DNA of 64,000 bases from Acinetobacter bereziniae LMG 1003 = CIP 70.12 (GCF_000368925.1 NZ_KB849756.1:2291242-2355241); one strand, 5' to 3'; shown: positions 8,078-18,458, numbered from the stretch's first letter. A program made the numbers and translations. The notes: a model not told the origin generated them from the letters alone.

Positions 8078-9085
8078 TTATTCTCCTGCTAGCGAACACT
8101 CAAAATTGGTACGATCCACAGTACAACGTGCCCTTTTTAATACGGACATCATTACAGGATCGTAAATCCCTCTTTTGGTCAGCTCTATGCGTCCATCACG
8201 TAACAATTTCTGATAACGAAGTGCATCGTCTTTGGTCACATTTAATTTATATTTTGCAGGAATTTCAGCTTCCATTTTTTCTATTTTTTTAAAAGAACTG
8301 TTCAATTGTTTAACTGACCATTCTCGAGACTTCATGCCGAAACCATCAGGAAATTGATCGGACTTAATAATTAAGTCAGCCGTCACATTGACTACGGGAT
8401 AAGTAAACATTGCCCCATTCGCCCCTATACCCTTATAAATTTCTAACGGCTTGAAAGCATAAGCTGGTGAAGCAATGGCATCTACTTCACCATCATTAAA
8501 TCTTTTAACAAAATTAAAAATATCAGAAGGCACACCAATCGCCCCAACCCGTTCAACAGCAATCTTTTGTGCAATATCGTAATGCAGATAAGCAAATTTT
8601 TTCCCTTTACCCTTTTCTAGGGTATTGATTGAACGATCACGAACAAAAATATAGGCGATCCCAATAGGTGTGATCGCGACCAATTCATATTTAATGCCAT
8701 TTTTTTCAGATACCAATCGCTTGGCATTGCGTTTATCCAAAGCATAATTAATCGCTTTTTTGGCAATTTCATTGTTGGGAATTCCACCTAAAGCATCAAT
8801 TGAACCCCCAAATTTATTGTACTCACGTGAGCGCATAGTGGTCATGGCAGCAGCATCACACTTATTGGTCTTAAAGTTTTTATCCACCATTTCTTCTGAC
8901 TGATATACCGTTAAATTGACGTCTGCACCCCATGCTTTTGCTGCCAAAGCCCATTCTTCCATCAATTTATAAGACTCACCTGCCTTTCCCAACAAATCAA
9001 AGACACAAACATTTTGCTTGGCTTGTGCCCAAGGTGACAGAAAAATAGAAACAATAAGAAGTAAATATCTAGCCTTATTCATCAT
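8078..9085 (-). CDS. AdeT1/AdeT2-like periplasmic solute-binding protein (paralog 2)
   Basis: The 335-residue product has a signal peptide ending WAQA and a mature start KQNVCVFDLLG. The C-terminal RARCTVDRTNFECSL is identical to paralog 4 (53499), and much of the body is very similar to it, so these two are the closest pair. GGAAG lies 5 nt before the first of two ATGs (9085, 9082). It is expected in the periplasm. No transporter membrane genes are adjacent; its neighbours are tyrS (convergent) and an ABC-F ATPase (divergent), which is not a transporter. In A. baumannii, AdeT genes also lie near dnaA. Confidence 0.86.
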   Translation of the reverse strand: MMNKARYLLLIVSIFLSPWAQAKQNVCVFDLLGKAGESYKLMEEWALAAKAWGADVNLTVYQSEEMVDKNFKTNKCDAAAMTTMRSREYNKFGGSIDALGGIPNNEIAKKAINYALDKRNAKRLVSEKNGIKYELVAITPIGIAYIFVRDRSINTLEKGKGKKFAYLHYDIAQKIAVERVGAIGVPSDIFNFVKRFNDGEVDAIASPAYAFKPLEIYKGIGANGAMFTYPVVNVTADLIIKSDQFPDGFGMKSREWSVKQLNSSFKKIEKMEAEIPAKYKLNVTKDDALRYQKLLRDGRIELTKRGIYDPVMMSVLKRARCTVDRTNFECSLAGE

Positions 9086-9506
9086 CTAAACTTCCATATT
9101 TATTTACAGATAAATTGAAATTTATGTAAACAATTCAGTCCACAATAAATTGCTTTAATACACATTTAATAAATAATAATGTGATACATACTACACAAAA
9201 TTTAAGCATTTTTATCATTTTTTGATCGGAAAGTTAGCACTTGCATTAGCTTCAAAATAAAACGAATTAAAATTCAATTATTAATATCAAATAAATAAAA
9301 TTTTAATATTGTTAAAATATACTAAAAAATTAACATTTCGCTGTTGTAATCCAAGCAACATGAAGAAGTATGCTGTCAGATTCACTTCTCTTTTTGTGAT
9401 TTGTCACCCTAAAACCAATTTGTTTTCGGTTTTATTCAATACATTTTTTGAACTCTGGGATTTATCCTTTAATATATCGCATCCAATAGGCAACAGTCAG
9501 CTTCTT
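9086..9506. other. AT-rich intergenic region, no gene seen
   Basis: This 421-nt divergent gap separates AdeT-like gene 2 from the ABC-F gene. It is very AT-rich and should hold both promoters. An open frame runs from 9309 into the ABC-F gene, but its first 66 codons have no domain-like composition and no ribosome site. Confidence 0.5.
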
Positions 9507-11441
9507 ATGATTCAGTTAGATCAACTTTCAATTCGTCGCGGTGGACGCATTTTATTTCAAAAAGCGTCAATGCAACTTCATTCTGGTTGGAAAATTGGTT
9601 TAACGGGTGTCAATGGTGCAGGTAAATCCACCCTCTTCTCAGCATTACTCGGTGGTATTGAATCTGATAGTGGTAGTCTGACTCGCCCAAATATTTGGAC
9701 TGTTGCCCATATGGCTCAAGAGATCAAAGCGCTCGATATGAAAGCCATCGATTTTGTGTTGTCTGGCGATGAAGAATATTGGCAAATTCAAGATCAATTA
9801 AATCATCCAGAAAACCTAAGTAATGATGAGCTCGCACACCTATATAGCCGTTTTGAAGAAATTCACGGTTATACAGCATCTTCTAAAGCATCACAATTGA
9901 TGGCTGGATTAGGCTTTTTTGAGCATCAATCTGAACTTTTAGTGTCGAGCTTTTCAGGTGGATGGCGTATGCGCTTAAATTTAGCGCGTACATTGATGAG
10001 TCGTTCAGATTTACTTTTACTCGATGAACCAACCAACCATTTAGATTTAGATGCAATTCTTTGGTTAGAAGATTGGTTAAAAGCATATGAAGGCACACTG
10101 ATTTTAATTTCACATGACCGAGATTTCTTAGATGCTATTACGGATCATATTTTACATATTGAAAATCAGATCTTGACCTTATATACAGGCAATTACTCTA
10201 CTTTTGAAACTACGCGTGCGGAACGCTTAGCACAACAGCAGCAAGCTTTCGAAAAGCAACAAGAAGCCAAAGCACATCTACAAAAATTTATTGATCGTTT
10301 TAAAGCCAAAGCCACCAAAGCACGACAAGCTCAAAGCCGTATTAAACAACTGGAACGAATGCAGGAACTCGCACCTGCGCATGTCGATAATCCATTTACG
10401 TTTAGTTTCCGAGAACCCAGCAAAATGAGTTCTCCGCTACTTACATTGGAACATGCAGATATTGGTTATGGTGATAAACTAATTGTGACCAATGTTAATT
10501 TACAGATCACGCCTACCAGCCGTATCGGTTTATTAGGTATGAACGGTGCGGGTAAATCGACGCTGATTAAATCTCTGGTAGGTGATTTAGCGCTAATACA
10601 AGGCGTCCGCAAAGATTCTGAATTATTAAATATTGGATATTTTGCACAGCATCAAATGGATGCTTTAGATGGCAATGCAAGTCCAATGCTGCAACTTGCA
10701 CGAATCGCAGACCCGAAAATTAGTGAAGCCACCTTACGTTCATTTTTAGGCAGCTTTGGATTCAGTGGCGAACGTATGGACACTCCTAGTGAAAGTTTCT
10801 CAGGTGGTGAACGTGCCCGTCTGGCGTTAGCACTCATTGTTTGGTTACGTCCCAATGTGCTCATCCTTGATGAACCAACCAACCATTTAGATTTAGATAT
10901 GCGTCATGCTTTAACTATGGCGCTACAAGATTTTGAAGGTGCTGTGGTTCTGGTTTCACACGAACGTCAATTAATTGCGTCAGTATGTGATGAACTGATC
11001 TTGGTTCATGCAGGTCAAAGCAAAGAATTTGACGGTGATTTACAAGATTATGCAGCATGGTTACGCCAAGCACGTATTGATATGATGAAAAATGGTCAAA
11101 AACCAAGTGCCCCTATTCAGTCTCAAGTCGTTGAAAAAACCAGCATCTCTAAAGTCGACAAGGAAGCTCAACGGAAAGAAGCCGCACGCCAACGTGAACT
11201 GAGCCGCCCGATTCGCAAGAATATAGAGAAAATTGAAAGCCAAATTGGCAAAATTCAGCCTAGACTTGTTGAAATTGAGGAATCTTTAGCAGATTCAGCA
11301 CTTTATGAAGCAAATCGTAAAGATGATTTGCTCAAATTAATGAATGAACAAACTGAACTCAAAACAAAGCTAGAACAAGCTGAAGAGCAAATGCTAGAGT
11401 TAATGATGGAGCTTGAAACATTAGAAAGTTCTTTCGAATAA
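9507..11441 (+). CDS. yheS: ABC-F family ATPase (YheS-like)
   Basis: The 644-residue protein has two ABC ATPase domains and no membrane segment. Domain 1 shows GVNGAGKST, SFSGGWRMRLNLA and LLLLDEPTNHLDLD; domain 2 shows GMNGAGKST, SFSGGERARLALA and VLILDEPTNHLDLD. The linker of about 80 charged residues between them and the C-terminal coiled coil (about residues 560-640) are typical of ABC-F translation factors that act on the ribosome. The ATG at 9507 starts with MIQLDQLSIRRGG, the usual beginning of YheS proteins. It is followed by a strong terminator. The YheS subfamily assignment rests on length and layout. Confidence 0.9.
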   Translation: MIQLDQLSIRRGGRILFQKASMQLHSGWKIGLTGVNGAGKSTLFSALLGGIESDSGSLTRPNIWTVAHMAQEIKALDMKAIDFVLSGDEEYWQIQDQLNHPENLSNDELAHLYSRFEEIHGYTASSKASQLMAGLGFFEHQSELLVSSFSGGWRMRLNLARTLMSRSDLLLLDEPTNHLDLDAILWLEDWLKAYEGTLILISHDRDFLDAITDHILHIENQILTLYTGNYSTFETTRAERLAQQQQAFEKQQEAKAHLQKFIDRFKAKATKARQAQSRIKQLERMQELAPAHVDNPFTFSFREPSKMSSPLLTLEHADIGYGDKLIVTNVNLQITPTSRIGLLGMNGAGKSTLIKSLVGDLALIQGVRKDSELLNIGYFAQHQMDALDGNASPMLQLARIADPKISEATLRSFLGSFGFSGERMDTPSESFSGGERARLALALIVWLRPNVLILDEPTNHLDLDMRHALTMALQDFEGAVVLVSHERQLIASVCDELILVHAGQSKEFDGDLQDYAAWLRQARIDMMKNGQKPSAPIQSQVVEKTSISKVDKEAQRKEAARQRELSRPIRKNIEKIESQIGKIQPRLVEIEESLADSALYEANRKDDLLKLMNEQTELKTKLEQAEEQMLELMMELETLESSFE

Positions 11442-11456
11442 TGCTTTTTGAATCAG

Positions 11457-11490
11457 CTAGAGGTGGAGGCATCCACCTCTAGTTTTATTT
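11457..11490 (+). terminator. Intrinsic terminator of the ABC-F gene
   Basis: CTAGAGGTGGA (11457-11467) pairs perfectly with TCCACCTCTAG (11472-11482) around a GGCA loop, followed by TTTTATTT. Confidence 0.9.
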
Positions 11491-12399
11491 ATAAAAACAC
11501 AAATAAATCAATAACTTAAAATAAAAATTTTAATCATGCAATAAACCTTTTATGAAATCCTTCATGGTTCACTGCAACATCGCCCAATCTCATTCCTTTT
11601 TATTCCCACGACAATTCTTTTTTTGATTTTCAACGATCAAAGCCATTTTTAATGTGTTCTTGATGCACATTCAACATAACTGATGCTTCTGATCAGATCT
11701 GATCAATTTTTAATATGGAAAATACGCAGTCCATTTTTGAATAATTTTTTAAGTCAAAGCCTCTAAAATCTCTCAAAAAGATACATAACTTTTATTTATA
11801 ATTTAAAAAATAAGCGTGGAACATATTAGAATTACTACAAAATTTAGAAATAGAGTGTTTTCCTGATAATCTTGTTCAAATTTAAGCGTTTCTGATCAAA
11901 CAATTGTGGATAACTAAGATTTAATCACTGTTTGTTGAAAAATTTTCACAGTCCATTTTTTAAGATTTTTATGGTATTTGAGCATTAAAGTTTTTACTTT
12001 CTGTAGTCAAAATTCGTTCGAAATCCAAAATTACCCACAGACTTATCAACAACATTTTGATCAAGAATCAATCACAATTCAAGTATAAAATTTGTCCATT
12101 CGTCGCTTTTTTAATGTGTATCTGATTTTTTAAAAAAGTTAAATTGAGTAAAAAATAGTGAAAATTACACAATCTTGTTACATACAAACAATTTGTAATA
12201 AAAGCAGTACCACTTACTTAAAAATTTGATTTAGTTATGAAAATGAATGATATGTAATAAAATGAACCAACTAGTTCACAATAATTATCAAAAAAATAAA
12301 AATAAATGGAGTAAATACTCTATTTTTTTCAAACAAAGCTGATTAATATTGCGCTTAAGGAAAGTTCCTCAAGATGAACAAATAGATCAGGACGAAAAT
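11491..12399. other. 900-nt AT-rich non-coding region before AdeT-like gene 3
   Basis: No gene with a ribosome site was found. Visible elements are a perfect 16-bp palindrome TGATCAGATCTGATCA (11690-11705), a perfect DnaA box on the minus strand (11905-11913), a CAGTCCATTTTT word repeated at about 11732 and 11949, and very AT-rich sequence throughout. It must hold the promoter of the gene at 12400, but the length is far more than a promoter needs. Confidence 0.5.
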
Positions 12400-13407
12400 A
12401 TGAAAAAAATTGCATTCGCTATTGCCGCTACTTCTTTACTTGGAGTGAGCTCAGCATCTCAAGCTGCTATTGATGTTTGTGTATTCGACTTATTGGGTAA
12501 ATCTGGTGAATCGTTCCAGATGGCTCAAGAATGGGCATTGACAGCAAAAAGTTGGGGTGCAGATATTAATCTTATCCCTAAACAAGATGAAGCTGTTGCT
12601 GATAACGATTTTAAAGCGGGTAAATGTGATGGCGTGTTTATGACCGCAATGCGCGCACGTCAATATAATAAATTTGTAGGTTCAATCGATTCAATTGGTG
12701 GTGTACCAAGTAATGCGATTGCACAAAAAGCCATTACTTTTGCTTTAGATGCACGTAATGCAGCAAAAATGACCACAACCCTAGGTGGTAAAAAATATGA
12801 AGTTGCAGGGATCGCACCATTAGGTTCAGCATTTATTTTCGTACGTGATAAAAACATCAACTCAATCGAAAAAGCTGCTGGTAAAAAGTTTGCGGTATTG
12901 AGCTATGATAATGCACAAAAAATCTTGGTGCAGCGCGTAGGTGCACAAGCAGTGCCATCAGATATCACTAACTTTGTTGCTAAATTCAACAATGGTCAAG
13001 TTGATATGGTTGGTGCGCCTGCATATGCTTATAAACCACTTGAAATTCAAAAAGGTTTAGGTGCAAACGGGGCGATGTTTAACTTCCCAGTTCTACAAGT
13101 AACTGCTGACTTTGTCATTCGCCCAGAGAAATTCCCAGCTGGCTTTGGTCAAAAATCTCGTGATTATTTTGTGAAAAACTTGCCAAAAAGCTTTGCAATG
13201 ATCAACCGTTTAGAAGCAACCATTCCAGCAAAATACAAGATGAATTTAACGGCTGAAGATAAACTTAAATATCAAAAGTTAATGCGTGACGGTCGTTTAG
13301 AACTGACTAAACAAGGTATTTATGATGCAGGTATGATGTCAGTACTGAAAAAAGCACGCTGTTCAGTAGATAAAGCCAACTTTGAATGTACCCTTGGCGG
13401 TGAATAA
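12400..13407 (+). CDS. AdeT1/AdeT2-like periplasmic solute-binding protein (paralog 3)
   Basis: The ATG at 12400 follows AGGA and starts a signal peptide MKKIAFAIAATSLLGVSSA, cut near SQA. The open frame extends 17 codons further without support. The mature protein begins AIDVCVFDLLG and keeps the four family cysteines and the RC...NFEC ending. 335 residues, the same length as paralogs 2 and 4. It sits just left of gyrB and ends in a strong terminator. Role inferred from family only: export to the periplasm and binding of an unknown solute. The reported link of A. baumannii AdeT to drug resistance cannot be judged from sequence. Confidence 0.87.
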   Translation: MKKIAFAIAATSLLGVSSASQAAIDVCVFDLLGKSGESFQMAQEWALTAKSWGADINLIPKQDEAVADNDFKAGKCDGVFMTAMRARQYNKFVGSIDSIGGVPSNAIAQKAITFALDARNAAKMTTTLGGKKYEVAGIAPLGSAFIFVRDKNINSIEKAAGKKFAVLSYDNAQKILVQRVGAQAVPSDITNFVAKFNNGQVDMVGAPAYAYKPLEIQKGLGANGAMFNFPVLQVTADFVIRPEKFPAGFGQKSRDYFVKNLPKSFAMINRLEATIPAKYKMNLTAEDKLKYQKLMRDGRLELTKQGIYDAGMMSVLKKARCSVDKANFECTLGGE

Positions 13408-13435
13408 TACAATTGAGTATTTCAATATTTGCAAT

Positions 13436-13466
13436 AAAAAACCAGTTTTCATAAACTGGTTTTTTA
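13436..13466 (+). terminator. Intrinsic terminator of AdeT-like gene 3
   Basis: AAAAAACCAGTTT-type arm (ACCAGTTT 13441-13448) pairs with AAACTGGT (13453-13460) around TCAT, extended by A and T runs on both sides. Confidence 0.9.
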
Positions 13467-13513
13467 TTGCTCTCTTTTTAAATTTAGAATCATATATTTA
13501 AATTATTAATCAC

Positions 13514-13552
13514 AAAAAAAGGGAACAAACCAAAGTTTATTCCCTTTTTTTT
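13514..13552 (-). terminator. Terminator at the end of gyrB
   Basis: AAAAAAAGGGAA (13514-13525) pairs with TTCCCTTTTTTT (13540-13551), with an inner AAAC/GTTT stem. The A-run gives a U-tract on the minus strand, ending the dnaA-gyrB transcript; it works in both directions. Confidence 0.85.
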
Positions 13553-13569
13553 GCACTGCATTTCTTCAA

Positions 13570-16038
13570 TTAAGCATCAATATCAGCATTGAGTGCATTT
13601 TCTTCAATGAAAGCACGACGTGGTTCTACGTCATCACCCATCAAACACGCAAACATACGATCTGCTTCAATTGCATCATCAATCGTCACTTGAAGCATAT
13701 TACGGTTTTCAGGATCCATTGTGGTTTCCCAAAGCTGCTCCGCATTCATTTCACCCAAACCTTTATAGCGTTGGATCATCATGCCGCGACGAGAGTCACT
13801 TAAGATGTGTTGCCACACTTGGTGGAAGGTTGAAACGTTGATTTTACGCTCACCTTTTTGCAAATAAGCGCCATCTTCCAACAAACTGAACCAGCTCTTA
13901 GAATTTTGCAATAAACGTTTATATTCACTCGATGCCAATAAACCTGCATCTAATAAATAGCTATGCGGTAAGTTATGTACATATACGGTAATACGTGGGA
14001 AATAAACTGTCGTTTTAGTTCCGTCAGCATTGTCTTTATCGAATGCCTCTAAACTCAACTCAGGACGAAGGCTTGGTTGAGCTGTACCAATAGCAGATTG
14101 AAGCTTTTCCGCCCATTGCTGTACATAATTTTGATCATGATTTTGATCAAGTTTATAAGCATCTAAACTTAACAAACCATCCAGCAAAGTTGCTGGATAA
14201 CGTAGCGTTAAACGATTCAAGCTTTTTTGTGAAGTTTGATAATCTGAGATCACTTTTTCCAGTGCCACACCACGAATAGCAGGTGCATCTGCACTTACGT
14301 GCAACTCTAACTCATCAATTGCATTGGAAATCAGATAAGTTTCAAGCGCTTCATCATCTTTGATGTATTGCTCTTGTTTACCTTTCTTCAACTTATACAA
14401 TGGAGGCTGCGCAATGTAGATATAACCACGTTCTACAAGCTCAGGCATTTGACGGAAGAAGAAAGTCAGCAGCAAGGTACGAATATGTGAACCATCCACG
14501 TCCGCATCGGTCATGATAATGATTTTATGATAGCGTAATTTGTCTGGATTATATTCTTCACGCCCAATACCACATCCTAGTGCAGTAATCAGCGTTCCCA
14601 CTTCTTGAGATGAAATCATCTTGTCGAATCGAGCACGCTCGACATTGAGAATTTTACCCTTTAATGGAAGAATGGCTTGCATCTTACGATTACGTCCCTG
14701 CTTTGCAGAACCGCCCGCAGAGTCACCCTCGACCAAGTATAATTCAGAAAGTGCTGGATCTTTTTCTTGGCAATCTGCCAATTTACCTGGTAAACCCGCA
14801 ATATCAAGCGCACTTTTACGACGCGTCATTTCACGTGCTTTACGCGCCGCATCACGCGCACGTGCAGCATCAATAATTTTTCCTGCAATCGATTTGGCTG
14901 CTTGAGGATTCTCCAACAAGTATTCAGAGAAAGCCTTGTTCATTGCCTGTTCTACCGCAGGTTTTACTTCACTTGATACCAATTTTTCCTTGGTTTGTGA
15001 TGAAAACTTAGGGTCAGGCACTTTCACTGAAACGATTGCTGTTAAGCCTTCACGCGCATCATCACCAGTTACGGCAACTTTCTCTTTTTTGAGTAAGTTT
15101 TCATTTTCCATGTAGCTGTTTAAGCCACGTGTTAATGCTGCACGGAAACCAGCCAAATGCGTTCCACCATCTTTTTGTGGAATGTTATTGGTGAAACAAC
15201 GCACATTTTCCTGATAAGTATCGTTCCACTGTAATGCGACTTCAACACCAATTCCATTTTCAGCTTGCGTAGTAAAATGGAAGATTTCATTCAGATGCGT
15301 TTTACCTTGATTGATGTATTTTACAAATTCAGATAAACCACCTTCAAAATCGAAGATATGCTCTAAAGCGACACGTTCGTCACGAAGAACAATACGTACA
15401 CCAGCATTTAAGAATGACAGCTCACGTAAACGACGTGCCAAAATATCCACATTAAAAATCGTTTGACTGAAGGTTTCTGCACTTGGCCAGAAACGCACAG
15501 TGGTTCCTGTTGTTTCAATATCACCGATCACTTTCAAGGGATATACAGGATCACCATGTTTGTATTCTTGTTGGTGAATATGCCCAGCACGGTGGATCGT
15601 TAATTCAAGTTTGCTCGATAGTGCATTTACGACCGAAACACCTACACCATGCAAACCACCTGATACTTTATAGCTGTTATCATCAAACTTACCGCCAGCG
15701 TGTAGAATGGTCAGAATTACTTCTGCCGCAGAAACACCTTCCTCTGGATGAATATCAGTAGGAATACCACGCCCATTATCTGCAACACTGACAGATTCAT
15801 CTTCATGAATCGTCACTAAAATTTCATCACAGTGACCTGCTAAGGCTTCATCAATCGCATTATCGACGACTTCGAAAACCATATGGTGTAAACCTGAACC
15901 ATCATCAGTATCACCAATATACATACCTGGACGTTTACGAACTGCATCTAGACCACGTAATACTTTGATACTAGAGGAATCATAAGCCTTTTCATTGGTT
16001 TGTTCTGTCTGAGAAGCGATTTGATCTTCTGAACTCAT
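13570..16038 (-). CDS. gyrB: DNA gyrase subunit B
   Basis: GyrB supplies the ATPase and part of the cleavage core of gyrase, which introduces negative supercoils. The GHKL ATPase domain (EVVDNAIDEA, NGRGIP, GLHGVG) is followed by the TOPRIM domain with EGDSAGG and DADVDGSH, and the C-terminal RYKGLGEMN motif that contacts GyrA. The 822 residues fit gammaproteobacterial GyrB. The ATG at 16038 has GGGAGAAACC before it. It is the last gene of the dnaA-dnaN-recF-gyrB cluster, with 52 bases to recF. Confidence 0.98.
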   Translation of the reverse strand: MSSEDQIASQTEQTNEKAYDSSSIKVLRGLDAVRKRPGMYIGDTDDGSGLHHMVFEVVDNAIDEALAGHCDEILVTIHEDESVSVADNGRGIPTDIHPEEGVSAAEVILTILHAGGKFDDNSYKVSGGLHGVGVSVVNALSSKLELTIHRAGHIHQQEYKHGDPVYPLKVIGDIETTGTTVRFWPSAETFSQTIFNVDILARRLRELSFLNAGVRIVLRDERVALEHIFDFEGGLSEFVKYINQGKTHLNEIFHFTTQAENGIGVEVALQWNDTYQENVRCFTNNIPQKDGGTHLAGFRAALTRGLNSYMENENLLKKEKVAVTGDDAREGLTAIVSVKVPDPKFSSQTKEKLVSSEVKPAVEQAMNKAFSEYLLENPQAAKSIAGKIIDAARARDAARKAREMTRRKSALDIAGLPGKLADCQEKDPALSELYLVEGDSAGGSAKQGRNRKMQAILPLKGKILNVERARFDKMISSQEVGTLITALGCGIGREEYNPDKLRYHKIIIMTDADVDGSHIRTLLLTFFFRQMPELVERGYIYIAQPPLYKLKKGKQEQYIKDDEALETYLISNAIDELELHVSADAPAIRGVALEKVISDYQTSQKSLNRLTLRYPATLLDGLLSLDAYKLDQNHDQNYVQQWAEKLQSAIGTAQPSLRPELSLEAFDKDNADGTKTTVYFPRITVYVHNLPHSYLLDAGLLASSEYKRLLQNSKSWFSLLEDGAYLQKGERKINVSTFHQVWQHILSDSRRGMMIQRYKGLGEMNAEQLWETTMDPENRNMLQVTIDDAIEADRMFACLMGDDVEPRRAFIEENALNADIDA

Positions 16039-16090
16039 GGTTTCTCCCTAGTGAAAAATAGGTCTTTCCAAAATTGGTTAAAATCTAAAA

Positions 16091-17173
16091 TCATGTTGCA
16101 ACAACACTTACCTGACCTTGATCCACCTGAAATAACTGGTAGGAAATAGACAAATCATGCAAATGTTTTTTTACTGATTCATGGTCTAGTGTGGTAATAA
16201 AAACTTGACTACCAAGTTGGCTCAATCGCTCAATTAAACGTTGTTGTGCACTTAAATCTAATTCTGCTGTTACATCATCTAATAATACCACAGTTTCCTT
16301 ATTACAGGCATGTAACATGGCAATTTGTGAGAGTTTTAACGCCATTATTAGTAACTTTTTTTGCCCTCTGGACAGTACCACATCAGCATCCCCCATTGAG
16401 GTTTTTAGTCGGATGTCAGCACGGTGCGGACCGTATTCAGTATAGCGACGATCAACATCTTTTTGATGATATTGAATGAGGTCATTGGCTAAGCCATGTT
16501 CCACATGGAACCCTGCGTTATACTCCATATCAATGCTTAAATCTGGAAGTAATTGCGCCAAATCTTCTTGTAAATATTGTTTCCAACGATCAACTATTTC
16601 GACGCGCTGAGAATGCAACATTTCACCATAATCACTGAGCATTTTGTTCCACGGTTCCAAATCTTGCAAAGACAGATTGCGTTGCGATTTCAGCAACGTA
16701 TTGCGTTGTTTCAAAGCTCGCGAATAATATTGCCATGCATGATAAAAATCTGGTTCCACGTGAAACATCAACCAATCAAGCAATTGTCGCCGTGGCTTTG
16801 CGCCATGGTCAATGATATCGGTACTTAAAGGATCAATCAGTTGCAAAGGTAGAATTTTGGCAAGTTGCCCTTGTGTTGCCACAGTATCGCCATTGACTTT
16901 AATCAGTTGCTCACCACTCTGTAGTTTCTGCATACCGATTTTTTCAGTCATAGATTGCGCAAAGACAATCGCATCAGCTTGATTGTTTTGAATGTAATTT
17001 TTAGGAATATGAGTTCGAAAGGAACGTCCAGTTGCCAATAGATGAATGGCTTCTAAAATCGAGGTTTTTCCAGATCCATTTTGTCCATAAAAAACATTAA
17101 ACGGTTGCAACTCTTGGAGAGCAACCGTCTTAAGATTTCGAACACGTTGTATATTTAAACGCGTAATATGCAT
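16091..17173 (-). CDS. recF: DNA replication and repair protein RecF
   Basis: RecF is an SMC-like ATPase that, with RecO and RecR, loads RecA at single-stranded gaps. The Walker A motif GQNGSGKTS, the ABC-type signature SRGQKK and the Walker B VVLLDDVTAELD are intact. 360 residues is standard. It is co-oriented with dnaN (26 bases) and gyrB. A near-parS 16-mer lies inside the gene at 16752-16767. Confidence 0.97.
   Translation of the reverse strand: MHITRLNIQRVRNLKTVALQELQPFNVFYGQNGSGKTSILEAIHLLATGRSFRTHIPKNYIQNNQADAIVFAQSMTEKIGMQKLQSGEQLIKVNGDTVATQGQLAKILPLQLIDPLSTDIIDHGAKPRRQLLDWLMFHVEPDFYHAWQYYSRALKQRNTLLKSQRNLSLQDLEPWNKMLSDYGEMLHSQRVEIVDRWKQYLQEDLAQLLPDLSIDMEYNAGFHVEHGLANDLIQYHQKDVDRRYTEYGPHRADIRLKTSMGDADVVLSRGQKKLLIMALKLSQIAMLHACNKETVVLLDDVTAELDLSAQQRLIERLSQLGSQVFITTLDHESVKKHLHDLSISYQLFQVDQGQVSVVAT
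16752..16767. other. Degenerate parS-like site within recF
   Basis: GGTTCCACGTGAAACA matches the parS consensus at all but the first base. It lies about 3 kb from oriC. ParB binding is inferred. Confidence 0.5.
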
Positions 17174-17199
17174 AACAAATGATTTAAAAAATAAATCAA

Positions 17200-18348
17200 T
17201 TAAACACGCATTGGCATGACAACATAGGTTTGATTGGATTGGGTTGGATCTTGAACCAATACCGACTGATTTGCTTCAGACATGGTCATCGCAACATCAT
17301 CACCATCTAAAACACTCAATACATCTAAAATATATTGCGCATTAAATGACATTTCCATAGGTGCATTGGCGTATTGAATGGCTAGATCCTCAATCGCCTC
17401 ATCTTGTTCAGGGTTGTTTGCACGCAATTGCAAAGAATCTGCATTAAAATTCAAAAACACACCACGTAATTTCTCATTACTTAAAATCGCAACACGTTGT
17501 AATGATTGCTTGAACACATCATGCGGGATATGAACCACTTTATCGCCACCACGCGGAATCACACGACGATAGTCTGGGAACTTACCATCGATTAATTTTG
17601 TCGTGAAACGTACAGTAATGTCACCTTGCTCTTTATCACGGCTTGGTGTTTGAATGGTCACATTCAACAGTTCGCGACCAATCAACAAGGTCAATTGTTC
17701 ATCTTCGATGCTTAGAAGGCGTTGTAGTTCCCCTACCGCTTTACGTGGAACAATCGCTTGTACCAACTGGGTTGCAGTTGATGATGCTAAGGTTTCGCAC
17801 AGTGCCAAACGGTGTCCATCAGTCGTCACAGCACGCAATTGATTTTCATCAATTTCCAATAAAGTTCCAGTCAGATAAAAACGCACATCTTGCACAGCCA
17901 TGGCAAAAGAGGTTTTTTCAAATAAACGCTTTAATTCACGTTCAGTCACTTGAACTTGTGTGCCTTGACTATGCTCATTGGTCAATAATGGATAATCTTC
18001 TGCTGGCAAAGTTCCCAAAACAAAGCGGCTATTTCCTGATTTTAAAATACAACGCTGGTCTTCAGTAATCTGTAAATCAATCAATGCTGCCGATGGTAAG
18101 GATTTGCAGATATCCACCAATTTACGCGCAGGAACAGTTGTTTCCCCAGCTTGTAAACATGCACCATCCGCTAAGGTTGTGCTGGCAACCAACTCGACTT
18201 CCAAGTCTGAACCAGTAATGGTAAGCGCTTGATTTGTAGCTTGAATTTTCACGTTTGAAAGAATATTCAAAGTATGGCGACGTTCAACAGCTCCAACCAC
18301 ATGGGATAAAACATTGAGTAAGCTCTCTTTCGCGATTTTCAAACGCAC
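17200..18348 (-). CDS. dnaN: DNA polymerase III beta sliding clamp
   Basis: The beta clamp is a ring dimer that tethers DNA polymerase III to DNA. The 382-residue protein has the three repeated clamp folds and ends in the typical VVMPMRV. The start is GTG at 18348 with AGGA 8 nt upstream; translation begins MRLKIAKESLL. It lies between dnaA (110 bases) and recF (26 bases) and is probably cotranscribed with them. Confidence 0.98.
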   Translation of the reverse strand: MRLKIAKESLLNVLSHVVGAVERRHTLNILSNVKIQATNQALTITGSDLEVELVASTTLADGACLQAGETTVPARKLVDICKSLPSAALIDLQITEDQRCILKSGNSRFVLGTLPAEDYPLLTNEHSQGTQVQVTERELKRLFEKTSFAMAVQDVRFYLTGTLLEIDENQLRAVTTDGHRLALCETLASSTATQLVQAIVPRKAVGELQRLLSIEDEQLTLLIGRELLNVTIQTPSRDKEQGDITVRFTTKLIDGKFPDYRRVIPRGGDKVVHIPHDVFKQSLQRVAILSNEKLRGVFLNFNADSLQLRANNPEQDEAIEDLAIQYANAPMEMSFNAQYILDVLSVLDGDDVAMTMSEANQSVLVQDPTQSNQTYVVMPMRV

Positions 18349-18458
18349 GGTGGAAATCCTCTAACTAAATTTGACAGAAAAGACAGATAATAAATTTTTT
18401 TAATGACGTACTATGCGGCAGTTTATGCCGCATTGCAAGCGTATAATTTGTACAAATT

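Noticed and set aside
9309..9506. N-terminal extension of the ABC-F frame
   Set aside because: No ribosome site and no domain-like sequence before MIQLDQLSIRRGG at 9507.
17643..18068. 141-codon plus-strand frame inside dnaN
   Set aside because: Antisense shadow with no ribosome site or family features.
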